From: Pteria penguin
Lineage: Eukaryota; Mollusca; Bivalvia; Pterioida; Pteriidae
Reading direction: 5' to 3'
DNA length: 64,000 bases
NCBI GenBank assembly: GCA_035048485.1
Contig: CM068582.1
Coordinates: 32,243,596-32,307,595, forward strand
Below, piece by piece: positions 35,531 to 45,524 of this stretch. A program made the translations under genes and the position numbers. Positions within the stretch are counted from its first letter, which is position 1; each line of letters begins with the position of its first letter. The notes beneath the pieces are model-generated. The model was given only the letters and a program-made list of their open reading frames with translations, ran no database searches and was not told the origin of the DNA.

Positions 35531-37009
35531 CAGAGTATACATGTATATTCCAATTTATAACGTAATTGTTAAGAATTTGATTTTCATTAACAGTTCGCAT
35601 TCCCTTCATTCACAAATTATCAAATTTTCTGAAAGATGACTTATACTCTTCCATATGCATAATCATAATTTTTTAAGAGATAATTTGGAAACACCGCACG
35701 TTACACAAAAAGTTCGGTAACCGATTTTAAAGTGCAACAGATCTTGATTTTTCTTTTCGGTGGGAGTAAATTGTCAATGGTTGTATGATCTGTCATTTTA
35801 GAAATCCAAATAAAGTTCGAAAAAAGCACCTTAGATTACCTGTAAAAATATTTTCAAACTCAAAGTAAATCAAACTAGTTTTGTAGTTATAACCAAATTT
35901 CTATTTACTGGTTCGTATTTATTTCCTCGGGATTCATATTAAGCGGAGTAGGTGCCGTATTTGATTAATGATTTCGCTAATAAAAAGCGAAATGAAGACA
36001 TTATGAAGGACAATCACAGATCACGCTAATTCATGAATACGCTCATGTAGTGTATATCTAAAACCTTATCATCAACATTTTGGGTGAAAATTAGGTTGCG
36101 TACAAATACAGTAATTAATTGTTTAAAGATGGCATAAAATGTGTCAAGGAATTTAAATCATTAAGGACTTTTGGACAGATGGACATAAGAACAAACGGCG
36201 TCATTTAGATGATTATTCCTACTGGCTTGTTCTTTACACGGCAAGACGACTTTTCATACATATATATATATATATATATACATACTTGACGTCTGAGGGA
36301 ATGCTCAGTCGAAGACATGTATGTTCTGCAAGTGTATAAAATAAAAACTTGGATAACTCCTCAGTGACATAAACCAAGAGAACTAGTAAAGTTTTGTTAC
36401 AGATATGTATATTTTAAACGTGGATGTTATTTTTAGAATACAAAAGAATGCCAAATGCTATACATTTGTCGTGAGGGTTTCTTATACCTGAATATGTGAA
36501 ACACCAAATCATCCTTCTATGGAAAAAAACCCCACGTATATTCAGTAAAAAATGAGAGGGGCTGACCATAAGTTCAGACCCCCATAATTACGATCTTCAC
36601 TTCTGTTATTTTTTATGTTTATGCTTTTAACTTTATCCAGTGACCATATGCATAATGGGTAAAAGACAAACAAAACGAAGATATAGTAAAACATTTTCCC
36701 AAAATAGCCTACCGCCCCCGGGGAAATCGGCCAAGTAATAGATTTTCCCCCCAGAAAAAGTATACTAGTATTTAAGAAATGTAATTAGAGTATAAAATCA
36801 TCCCCAAACCACAAATCTTCCCCCTGTATATATTAACTTTTTTTCTGTATGCACAATGTGTGTCAGTTGCGAAGCCCGATTCGCTACGATATGGAAAGAG
36901 AGGCGGAGGTTATATGAAAGGGGGATGAGATGGAATGGTGAGAGACATCCGATATGTCCACCCCACTTCCATAGAAACTTGTATTTCAACGTTATACATA
37001 GAATTAGAA
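35531..37009. other. No gene recognised
   Basis: AT-rich spacer with a short (TA) tract near 36259-36280 and a C-rich patch near 36711-36760. The 102-codon minus-strand frame at 36798-37106 overlaps the hairpin repeat family and is treated as non-coding. Confidence 0.4.
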
Positions 37010-37160
37010 ATCGCTGAAAAATGACCCCTTGGGGAGTCAAACTGTAACGGTTTGTGTCAATTTTCAACGACATTTTGGCCGAATTTAGCGTTAAAATCTG
37101 ACCCACGCGTCAATTTATAACATTGAAATCTGACCCGCAGGTCAGTTTTCAACGTGGTGA
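37010..37160. repeat. Cluster of CGTTGAAAA/TTTTCAACG hairpin-family motifs
   Basis: Contains TGTCAATTTTCAACGAC, TTAGCGTTAAAATCTGACCC, ACATTGAAATCTGACCCGCA and GGTCAGTTTTCAACGTGG. These are variants of the hairpin arm at 34026-34063, in both orientations. Confidence 0.55.
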
Positions 37161-37240
37161 CTTTTTATGCGCTCGCATTTACAAATGTGGTTGTATTATG
37201 CTATACCGCTGTCCGTCCGTCCATCCATCCATCCTTGTCC

Positions 37241-37776
37241 GGGCTTCTCTTCCGCAAGTAAAGGGGGAACAAAACTTTTGATGGTGGAATATGAAAGGAT
37301 GTGGCTTGTAGTTATGCATGTGGCTTTCAACGTTGGGGTGATGCCCCTGGGGTTGGGAAAAATGGGTGGGGTCAGAAATGTTATATGGGCTTCTACTCCT
37401 TAAAGGGGGGAAGAAAACTTCTGATGGTGTCATAGGAAAGGATGTAGCTTGTAGTTGTGCATGTGGGTTTCAAAGTTGGGGTAAGACCCATGAGGTGGGG
37501 GAAAATAGGCAGGGTCGGAAAGGTTTTTTTCGGGCTTCCACTCCTTAACTAAAAGGGAAACAAAACTTTTGATGGTGTCATATGAAAGAATGTGGCTTGT
37601 AGTTGTGCATGTGGGTTTCAAAGTTGGGGTCAGGCCCCTGGGGTGGGGGAAAATGGGTGGGTTAAATAAAGCTTGTCCGGGCTTCTCCTCCTTAACAAAA
37701 GGGGGGAAAGGTTTTTGATGGTGTCATGTGAAAGGATGTGGCTTCTAGTTGTGCATGTGGGTTTCAAAGTTGGGGT
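37241..37776 (+). repeat. 146-bp tandem repeat, about 3.7 copies
   Basis: Units start with GGGCTTCT at 37241, 37387, 37532 and 37679 and share AACTTTTGATGGTG, AAGGATGTGGCTTGTAGTTG, TGCATGTGGGTTTCAA and GTTGGGGT. A GTCC/ATCC run precedes the array. Open frames on both strands here are by-products of the repeat. Confidence 0.92.
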
Positions 37777-38014
37777 CACCTCACAATAATTTAATCACAT
37801 TACAAATTTTTAGTTATTTCATTAGGTTTCCAGTACTGACGAGGATTCATTCATTCATAACATGGATGTCTGGTTCATTGAATTTTGTAGGACCTTGAAA
37901 GTTTCTCTGGTATCAGAGTTTGAAAACTTAGTTCATCTATCACACATCCATTACCAACACATTAAAACATAATTCAGGCCTATCATGCACCCGTTAACGG
38001 TGCCCTAGTTTTAC

Positions 38015-38640
38015 ATATTCGACTTCTCTGCGACCACTTCACAGAACTTCACCAGACCTGATATGAAGTGAATTGTTCAGGGTTGTGTTTTTCGACTCGA
38101 CCCGTAATCCAAAATGGCCGACATGGGCTTTGACTGAATGGCATATTTTCAACTTCTATTCCACAACCGCTGCACAGTGTCACCAAACATGGCAGGAAGT
38201 AAGTATTCGAGGTCCTCATCGAAATTGTATCTTTAAACGTGATCAAGATGGCTTCCATTGGCTCTGATTAACTTGCACATTTTCTAGTTTTCTTGAAGCG
38301 TTTTACAGAAGTTTACAAAATCTTGTAGGATATAAGTAGTCAAGGTTCTCTACCAAAGTTGAATCTTTCGACCAGATCTGTCACCCAATATACCAAGGGC
38401 TTTGATTGGCTGGCGCATTTTTTACTTATTTCAGTAATTGCTGCACAGAGTATCACCGAACCTTCCAAGAAGTGAGTCATCAAGGTTCCATGCTCAAATT
38501 GTATCTTTTGACCAATTTCCTTCACGATGGCCACCTAAAGCTATGATTGGCTGACCTATTTTCGACTTCTTTTAATAAACCACTTCACAGAATTCCGCAG
38601 AATCTTAAAGAAGTAAAAGACAAGAAATGCCGAGGGGCAT
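38015..38640 (+). repeat. Tandem repeat of about 130-142 bp, five diverged copies
   Basis: Units share (G)CTTTGATTGGCT, a cattTTCAACTTCT-type stretch, GCTGCACAGA or TTCACAGA, then AAGAAGT..TCAAGGT..TTGTATCTTTTGACC. The CACAGA-type key recurs near 38040, 38173, 38303, 38444 and 38586. One further unit lies at 39350-39450, beyond a (TA)n tract. Confidence 0.8.
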
Positions 38641-38999
38641 CTTGATGTCCATGGAATAAAACGAAAATATCTTGTAAAATGTCACATTCAGACAATAGGG
38701 AACCTCAATTAAACTGAGACCATGTGGAGTAAGCCTCCCATGCTTGCATGCAACACTTGTCGCCAAGGACAACAACTATTGAAGTAAATGGAGTAAATAC
38801 ATATAAGTAAATGGAGTAAATACATATATACACACATGGGCATACGTAGGAAACAAGGACACGGTATGAACTGATGTTGAACTGAAATTCCGGTGTGGGA
38901 AATGCACGTGAATCATTGGATATATATAGTCCCATTAGATAGCGCATAGAGAAACGCTCAATATGTAGCCAATTGAAGAAACCAGTTTTTATTAGACTA
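38641..38999. other. No gene recognised
   Basis: AT-rich sequence with a short direct duplication (AAGTAAATGGAGTAAATACATAT) near 38785-38825. Confidence 0.4.
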
Positions 39000-39243
39000 G
39001 TGCTTTGTATATATTTTCTATCTTTCTTTTCGTGTCTTTATATTTGTGTGAGTGTTTGTGTGTGTCCTGAAGAAGAAGCAGATTGCTTCGAAAATTTGGC
39101 AATTTTTTAATTGTTTTAGTATCGTTATCGCTTACCTGTGCTTTTATATTGACCCCTTTTTCTCGAGCGATTTGCATTAACCTTCATTGAGGTTGATCCG
39201 ATACTTATGAATAGTGAATGTTGTTACAATTTCCTTTTTTGTG

Positions 39244-39245
<2 letters not shown>
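39000..39245 (+). repeat. Penelope-like element 3' fragment
   Basis: GTGTCCTGAAGAAGAAGCAG followed by ATTGCTTCGAAAATTTGG has the layout of the CCTGAGGAAG..CAGATCGCCTCCAA motif at 62730-62770, which lies behind a GIY-YIG-like remnant. The fragment ends at GTGCTTATA against a (TA)n tract. Confidence 0.5.

Positions 39246-39317
<72 letters not shown>
39246..39317. repeat. (TA)36 microsatellite
   Basis: Uninterrupted TA tract; to its right the 38-kb satellite family resumes. Confidence 0.97.
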
Positions 39318-39319
<2 letters not shown>

Positions 39320-39459
39320 GCCAAATCAAATATGGTCAAACAGTTGCACCAGATCCCTATATAGATCTATTATCCAAAGGGCTTTGATTGTGGCTGACAG
39401 TTTTTCAACTTCTTTTCACCAACAGCTACACAGAATTTCACAAAACATTATATTACTGT

Positions 39460-40197
39460 TGCCAAAAGGTAAAGATGGTCAGCTTCGCGGATTATATAGT
39501 TTGTACATGGATAGACAGAAAAGTTTTACAGTCATATAATGTAACAGTTATATAGACCTCCAGGGAGGGTCAAAACTGCAATAAAGTAATACAAAATCAT
39601 AACTATACAATTCAAAATAGAAAAAAAATGTATTGATGACAATGCATTAGATTCTCACAAAATGGTTTATATATAATCATGACAACTTGAAAATGAATTC
39701 AACTAGAATCAGTTATGTGGTAATAAAATGCACAACGTTCATATCTTTAAATTCGTAAATTACTTACTCAAATAATGCAGTATAAAAATGATTAATTAGT
39801 TTCCTAGCAAAATACAGCCGATGAATGATATGATTCTGTTCAAGACAGACAATAGCACGCGTGGTTTTCATATAAGTGTGTTTAAGTGAAATATAAAATA
39901 AATTTTCCTAAGGAAACATGTAGTTTGAATAGCCACATGAAAGTTAAATTAAAACTTACTCCTATTGGGGGCTGGGATCTTATTTTTAAACTTAATAAAA
40001 ACGTGATGAACAAACATGGAAGTCTAAGCGTCTTTCTGAAGAGAACATCGTAACGGTTAGTAAAAGTCTAGAATGGAGTCAATACACTCCCCCACTCTGA
40101 TTTCTACTGGAAATCACAACAAATTATGAAAATACAAACAATAAACCTGATATAAGTATATAACACCTTAATACAAAGTCTGATATCAACACATTTG
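39460..40197. other. No gene recognised; possible 3' flank of the BEL/Pao element
   Basis: I searched for a long terminal repeat matching the region beyond the Gag end (45.2-45.5 kb) and saw none. Confidence 0.35.
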
Positions 40198-40449
40198 CTA
40201 GAAAAGGCAAAAGTTCAGACACAGGTCTGATAAAGTTGAACGCTTGTTGTATTTGTTTACGAAAAGTTCAATCTTTCTCAACCTACCATCTACACTTGGA
40301 AAGGTCCTTTCGACAATACCTATTGGCCAGTCATAATGCACAGCGTTGTTGTAATTCATTAAGACCAAATCACCGAGCTTAAGGTTTCGACACTCTTTAA
40401 ACCACTTTTCACGTTTCTGAAGAAATGCTCGTCCTTCTATCTCCTCCAT
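40198..40449 (-). pseudogene. BEL/Pao C-terminal DUF5641-like domain
   Basis: Reads LQKREKWFKECRNLKLGDLV, LMNYNNAVHYDWPIGIVERT and DGRLRKIELFV, the pattern of the domain that ends BEL/Pao polyproteins (QxRxKW..N..GDLV..W.lGRV..v.pG.DG..R.v). Ends in a stop at 40198. Confidence 0.8.
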
Positions 40450-40533
40450 AATTCTTCAGTGAGGCCTTGTATTTGCTTCCAGTGTGACTTTAGCATGTCC
40501 TTCGGTCCGAAGAGAGGAGAGAGACTCATATCG

Positions 40534-40785
40534 CTATCGGTTTTCATTGTGAGCAATGGCAAAGGTGTCAATATACATGGAGACCCAGGGTCGCTTGAGA
40601 CTGGTAACAATGGTTGGTTTGTTCACAATTGCTACAACCTCTGCCATCAAGGTGACAAGAACTTCATGGGTCAGATGTGTACCCTTTAAATGGTTACATA
40701 GAAGCATCGAATCCAAGTTCCTTCGTGATACACCAATGAGCTTCTCCCATATGCCGCCCATATGTGACGCATAGGGCGGATTAAA
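40534..40785 (-). pseudogene. BEL/Pao integrase C-terminal part
   Basis: NPPYASHMGGIWEKLIGVSR, RNLDSMLLCNHLKG and LTHEVLVTLMAEVVAIVNKP follow the conserved P.ASH.GG.WE..I...R..L......LT.E.l.T...E...I.N.RP block of this family. Plus-strand frames at 40459-40774 are shadows. Confidence 0.85.
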
Positions 40786-41104
40786 TTTTCACTTGGCGCC
40801 TGAGCTCGAAAGACAGATCCTCTGTAGCTCCAACAAAGTTGGTTCTACGGTCTGATTTAAATTGTACTACTGGGCCCCGGATGGCTAAAAGACGCCTTAG
40901 AGGGTTAATAAAAGATGCGTGCGTTCCGCTCTCAATTCAATCTGAATACCACGGGTAACAAGGCAAGTGAATAAAAGGGCCGAACGTTTCAGATGGGCAA
41001 ACCTCCTCTAGTACGACGGTGCTCCACGGGCCAAAGGATCAAAGGTGTCTACTCCCACATATGAAAACGGAGATCTGCCATTTACTGCCATCCTAACTGT
41101 CCCC

Positions 41105-41290
41105 TTAACTTAGGCAAATCAGACATTTTGATATCTCAGAGTAAACCAGCTGTTTACTACTGACATTCCAAAACCTTACATATTTCAGAAATGCTATAGA
41201 ACGAACAAGGCTTTTCCAACTAGAGAAGTACTCAAAACGATAAAATCCAAGCTTGTGGATACAAGTGTCAGCTTCTTCGGTCTGTAGCAT
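41105..41290 (-). pseudogene. BEL/Pao linker between RNase H and integrase
   Basis: EYFSSWKSLVRSIAFL..VRFW resembles the (F)SSW.kLlRvvA.l.rf block downstream of RNase H in BEL/Pao. Shifted relative to the RNase H frame by at least one frameshift. Confidence 0.5.
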
Positions 41291-41423
41291 CGCACTTTAG
41301 GTCGAACTTCCTTGTCACTGTCCGGATCAACCATCGGAAAAGGTAACGATCCTGATACATCGGAGTCATCCGTCAAAAACTCGGGTCCCTTCAACCAAGT
41401 GCTATTTTGAAGATCTCCTGCAT

Positions 41424-41729
41424 CTACGGAGCAGGACCTGACGGTACATGTCTCCACTGTGTAGGCTTGCTTGAAACACGTATACGGCTGACCATATTCC
41501 CCATATACACATAACATCTCCGGGTATCGTTTGTGATGTATCCGAGTACGACTTTACGATCAGTGTAGAAGAGGAATGAGTCTGGATCTATTAAATGTTG
41601 TTCTTGATTATGTCTGCAAGCTAATACCGCTGCACAAAGCTTTGACCGAGGACTCATGATTCCACCTGTTTGTGATACTTTGGCGTTCTCCAGTAGGAAG
41701 CTCACAACAGTAGAGTCACTCAATTGCAA
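41424..41729 (-). pseudogene. BEL/Pao RNase H domain
   Basis: MSPRSKLCAAVLACR (family: PRLELCAAVLA), LFYTDRKVVLGYITND (FYTDSKVVLGYI), RCYVYMGNMVSRIRVSSKPT and QWRHVPSGPAP (QW.yVPt..NPAD). The active-site aspartate of FYTD is kept; the glutamate of PRLEL is replaced by lysine (SKLCA). Confidence 0.85.
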
Positions 41730-41850
41730 TTTGAGGTAGGCAACCGCTCAAATATCATTTCGTCACAAAAGATATGAACTTGATGGATACTTGCATGTGA
41801 AAAGGAGATATAGCTGTATTTTCTCTGGATGCGCAAAGCCTCAAGATACT

Positions 41851-42786
41851 TTAGAGACCGGACCCAAGTCTGACATTCGTTTTGAAGAGAGTTCGGTGGT
41901 AAGAAATCATCCCAATCAAGCTTCTCGGAAAAAAAGTCATTCCTTCTCTGAGTAGAAGTTTGTCTCGAATTATGACAGGTGAGGCAAACGCAAGAGGGTC
42001 ATAGACACTATTTATTGTCGAAAGAACTCCAAGCTTTGTGTATGGCTTTTTGTTCTCAGAAACGTGAAATGTGAACAAATCATGATCTGTATTCCAAAGA
42101 AGACCCAAACGTGGTTGCATTTTGAAGTTTATCACTCCCAATGTCAAGGCTTTGTAGTCATTTGCAAGGTCAACAGATTTGAATACATCCAGAATTCTAA
42201 GGTCACCTTCTTCATATAAAGCCTGCTTGGTCCTGTGCTACAATCCAACAGCCTCATCTTCATTATAACAAGAAATTAGTCTGTCATCAACATAAAAATT
42301 CTGCGATGCAAGTTCCTTGAAATCGTTTTCACAGCCCTCAGTCGATTTGTGTAGACCATATATTGAACTAGCAGGGGATGGGCTATTCCCGAATACTTGC
42401 AAGGTCATTCGATAATCGTCAAGAGGTTTTTCAGGATCATTATCAGCGTGCCAACGAATCCTTAAGAAATCCCTTTGATCGGTTGTCACTTTAAAGTTAC
42501 AAAACATCTGTTCGATGGCCATAGTAACAGCCACTGCTTCATGCCTAAATCTCAAAAGAATTCCCAGTAAGTTGTAACAGAGATCTGGCCCTTTTAGCAG
42601 AATGTCCTTCATAGAAACATCTTGAGAACGGGCGGAGCTGCGGAATGCCATCCATATCTTCGGATGATAAACTCCAAATAATGGGAGGTACCATCTTTCC
42701 TTGGTCGTAGGTATTTTGGGAGCAATTTCGGCATGCTGATTCTTGACGAGTTTCTGTATAAAGTCAATCGCATGCTTTCGCTTCAC
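41851..42786 (-). pseudogene. BEL/Pao reverse transcriptase
   Basis: The upper frame (42786-42238) has KERWYLPLFGVYHPK, DILLKGPDLCYNLLGILLRF, AIEQMFCNFKV, RDFLRIRWHADNDPEKPLDD, QVFGNSPSPASSIYGLHKS and the catalytic box NFYVDDRLIS. A break near 42238-42147 separates it from the connection region (RLGLLWNTDHDLFTFHV, YTKLGVLSTINSVYDPLAFA). YVDD is intact, but the frame is broken at 42240. Confidence 0.9.
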
Positions 42787-42889
42787 CGGATTACGTTAAA
42801 GACATCTTGCACGACGAACAGCTAACGATCTCTTGTTCGGCAATAATGGTCTACTAGGTTTGAAAGGTAGAGACGCCATCCAATGCCTA

Positions 42890-43590
42890 TCACTTTCTAT
42901 AGTGATTTTCGACTCTCTTTTCAACACGATCCTCGATTGATAGGCCAGGCGTTTTGTCGCCACAAGCCCTTCCAAATATCGGATCTACTTCTACAGTAAT
43001 AGTTTTGTTACAGGGTTCCAGCAAAGTTGGGCGTCCATCTCTAAGCACGTTTATTTTGTTTACACTGACGTCTTCAGGACCGTGAATGTTTCCAAGACAG
43101 ACATTGCCAAACATCACCCAAGCTAACGGAAGGCGCTGAGCGTACGGTTTTCCAACAAGGTATTCTAGAACATAAAAGGCCTGAATAAGATCAAGACCTA
43201 TGAGAAGTTCGATGATATCCTACTTATCAAGAGGAGGTATGTGTAGTGCAATATCATGTAAATATGAGTGTTTTAGCAACGGCAGGCAAAAGTATCTCGT
43301 CCCGATTATTCGGAATATTGTTACAGTCCACAAGCTCTGGTAATTTCAGGCAAAATGAGCTGTTCGTTGACTCAACGACATAGCCAAATGCTCTTTGACC
43401 AGCAGTCAACACTTGTCCTGCACACGAATCAAGAGTATACACGATATCTGGGCTATTGTTACCGAAGGTGTCAAAAAGGTTAGAAGTGGCTAACAATCTG
43501 TTGCTTTGGTAATATAGTAAACAGTAGGCACGTCGCGACAACCATTTCTTATCAACTTGATCAACATTCACGAGTAATATTTTGTGCAAG
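42890..43590 (-). pseudogene. BEL/Pao protease-adjacent region
   Basis: Frames 43589-43254 and 43117-42890 with the gap read between them give IVYTLDSCAGQVLTAGQRAF, PELVDCNNIPNNRDEILLPA, ELLIGLDLIQAFYVLEYLVG and LAWVMFGNVCLG. The L(I/L)G(L/R)DL and P...ip..rseI phrases are typical of the segment between protease and reverse transcriptase in BEL/Pao. Confidence 0.7.
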
Positions 43591-43906
43591 ACTTGTTAGT
43601 GATGTCGGAAGTGGCACATATATCTGTGCACGTGGTCTTATTATCGGTCTTCTCCTTTTCGTGCTGTTTACCGATTTGAGAAAAGTTATCAGGATGTAGA
43701 GCTGATGGGTGATCGGATGACTTGCACAATTCACATTTTACTACCTCTTTGCACTTTTTACTGAGATGCTTAACTGGTCCACAGCTCTTGAGGCAGTAGT
43801 CCTTCTTTCGTTCTGGAAAAGGCAATAATCGACATGCACGGCATTTATTTAGAGTATGTCCTATATTGTGAATAGAGCATGTATGTACATCCTTAGTATC
43901 TCTCAA
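43568..43906 (-). pseudogene. BEL/Pao Gag zinc-knuckle region
   Basis: HTCSIHNIGHTLNKCRACRL, CGPVKHLSKKCKEVVKCELC and KSSDHPSALHPD show closely spaced Cys/His sets, the C..H..C / C..C..H..H style of BEL/Pao nucleocapsid-like knuckles. Confidence 0.75.
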
Positions 43907-44149
43907 CCGCTGTTTTTCTACTGAGTATTAACACCTGTTCTTTCCCTTTATCGGCTTTGACTTGACAATGAAAATGTTTTTGCTGCTCCCTGAAATTGTT
44001 GCTGATCATATATAACCCTGGGTCATTCTTCATATTTGCGATATTTCGCATGAATGTGCTGAAGAAGCTTAGTGGTGGATAGGCAGCTGAATGATTTTGT
44101 TTATATTTATTAGCATCATTTGTTCATTTTCCCAGTATCCGACCTGGTA

Positions 44150-45470
44150 GTTTGTTTACGATGAGATTGACCCCAGAAGATGAGTCAAAATACGCAAATC
44201 AGATTTGAAGACGTGAATGGCTAGACAGAATCTATTTCAGCCACTAATTTGGAAAGTTCATAGAGTTCTGTACGGTGAGAATCATTAAGTTTCGGAAAGG
44301 TTTTGATCGTTTGTCCTAATGCAGATTCAAGCATCTCGGGACTTCCTAACGGGTCCTCTAAACGTTCATATATGAGTTTTACAGCTTTCTGTAGGTCGGA
44401 TGGATTAGCAGAACGACTGTACATGTTCATTGCTTGTTGTTTCGAGTTTACCCCTAGGCTCTTAAGCAACAAATCCCGGTGCCCAAGAGGGAATATATCT
44501 CTGGCTCACTCATAGTTTTTCGAAAATGGCTTTCCAATACGCATAACGTGCAGGCTGATCGTCGAACAGTCAATCTAGAAGTTAAAAGATCCCTTTTATC
44601 TATAAACTTCGCAAGTGTCTGGCACTCTACATTTATATTCCGAGACGTAGGAGTAACTTCTTTTACGCGTGAATTAGGGAAAGTGCGTGTGGTAACTGGA
44701 GTATGGGTTCGCGATAGGAGGTTCATATGTGCCGCGTGACGGACAGTTTCATGTATGCGGTTCATATGTACAAGATATAGGACGGTTGGCACATGCGGTT
44801 CATATTTTCTGGATGTCAGATTATCACCGACAACTTGCCATTAACATGTTGGGTCTGATCATTAATATAGTCTATGGCCCTTTGAGTTGAAACTGAAGAA
44901 TGATTACTTTGTATGTCTTTGTCAACATTTAAAGCGGTTTGTGATCATTTTGGTCATATTTAGAAGAGTTGTTAGAAGCTCTCATGTATGAAAAACTAAT
45001 GGCCGTATTTACTGTCTTCACATTTGATTCTGCAACATGGAGTTCCTGCTTTATCTTCAGTAGGCTATGCTCTGCTTTTATATCGGCTCCTTTAAGAATA
45101 ACGTCAACTTCTTGTTTAGTATACAGTAGTTTTACTTTATCTTCTTCCAATTCCGCTGTGCAATAACAGTAGACAATCTAGAACTCTTATTTTTGATTGA
45201 ATATAAATGCAATGAGGCACTATCCTTCTGAATGTCCCAAGTTATCTGTTAAATCTAAAGGGCCCAGTTTAGACAGTGCAATGATTACCTAGGAGTGCAA
45301 ACCATTAGCAGTTGACATGTGCATGGTGAGCTCATTATCTGCTTCACATGATTTCTGTCTCTTCAAAAATTCAATAAAGTCAGCTGACAGATTGTCACAT
45401 CTGTTCATGTAAAGTTTGACATCGGCATGAATCTCATTTGCGGTACTGAGGGTCTATGTAAGAAAGTCAG
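44150..45470 (-). pseudogene. BEL/Pao Gag remnant
   Basis: Fragments at 44472-44221 (LQKAVKLIYERLEDPLGSPE, MLESALGQTIKTFPKLNDSH) and 45150-44929 (helix-rich, KQELHVAESNVKT), and an upstream stretch reading TLSTANEIHADVKLYMNRCD, look like pieces of a helical Gag. They lie in different frames. Confidence 0.6.
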
Positions 45471-45524
45471 GCCGATAACGCAGATGATAATCTCTTGTAA
45501 AATATAGACAGTACGTTACCAATT

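Larger units (their letters stand above)
40198..45470 (-). mobile_element. BEL/Pao LTR-retrotransposon, decayed, LTRs not seen
   Basis: Minus-strand order: Gag remnants (45470-44150), zinc-knuckle region (43906-43600), protease-adjacent region (43590-42890), reverse transcriptase (42786-41850), RNase H (41729-41420), integrase and the C-terminal DUF5641-like domain (40780-40198). The order and many signature phrases fit BEL/Pao. Frames are interrupted by stops and frameshifts at least eight times. The 5' end abuts a LINE at about 45.5 kb. I see no LTR pair, so the copy is probably truncated at both ends. Confidence 0.85.

Noticed and set aside
37167..37621. Overlapping open frames on both strands
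   Set aside because: They arise from the 146-bp tandem repeat, which happens to lack stops in several frames.
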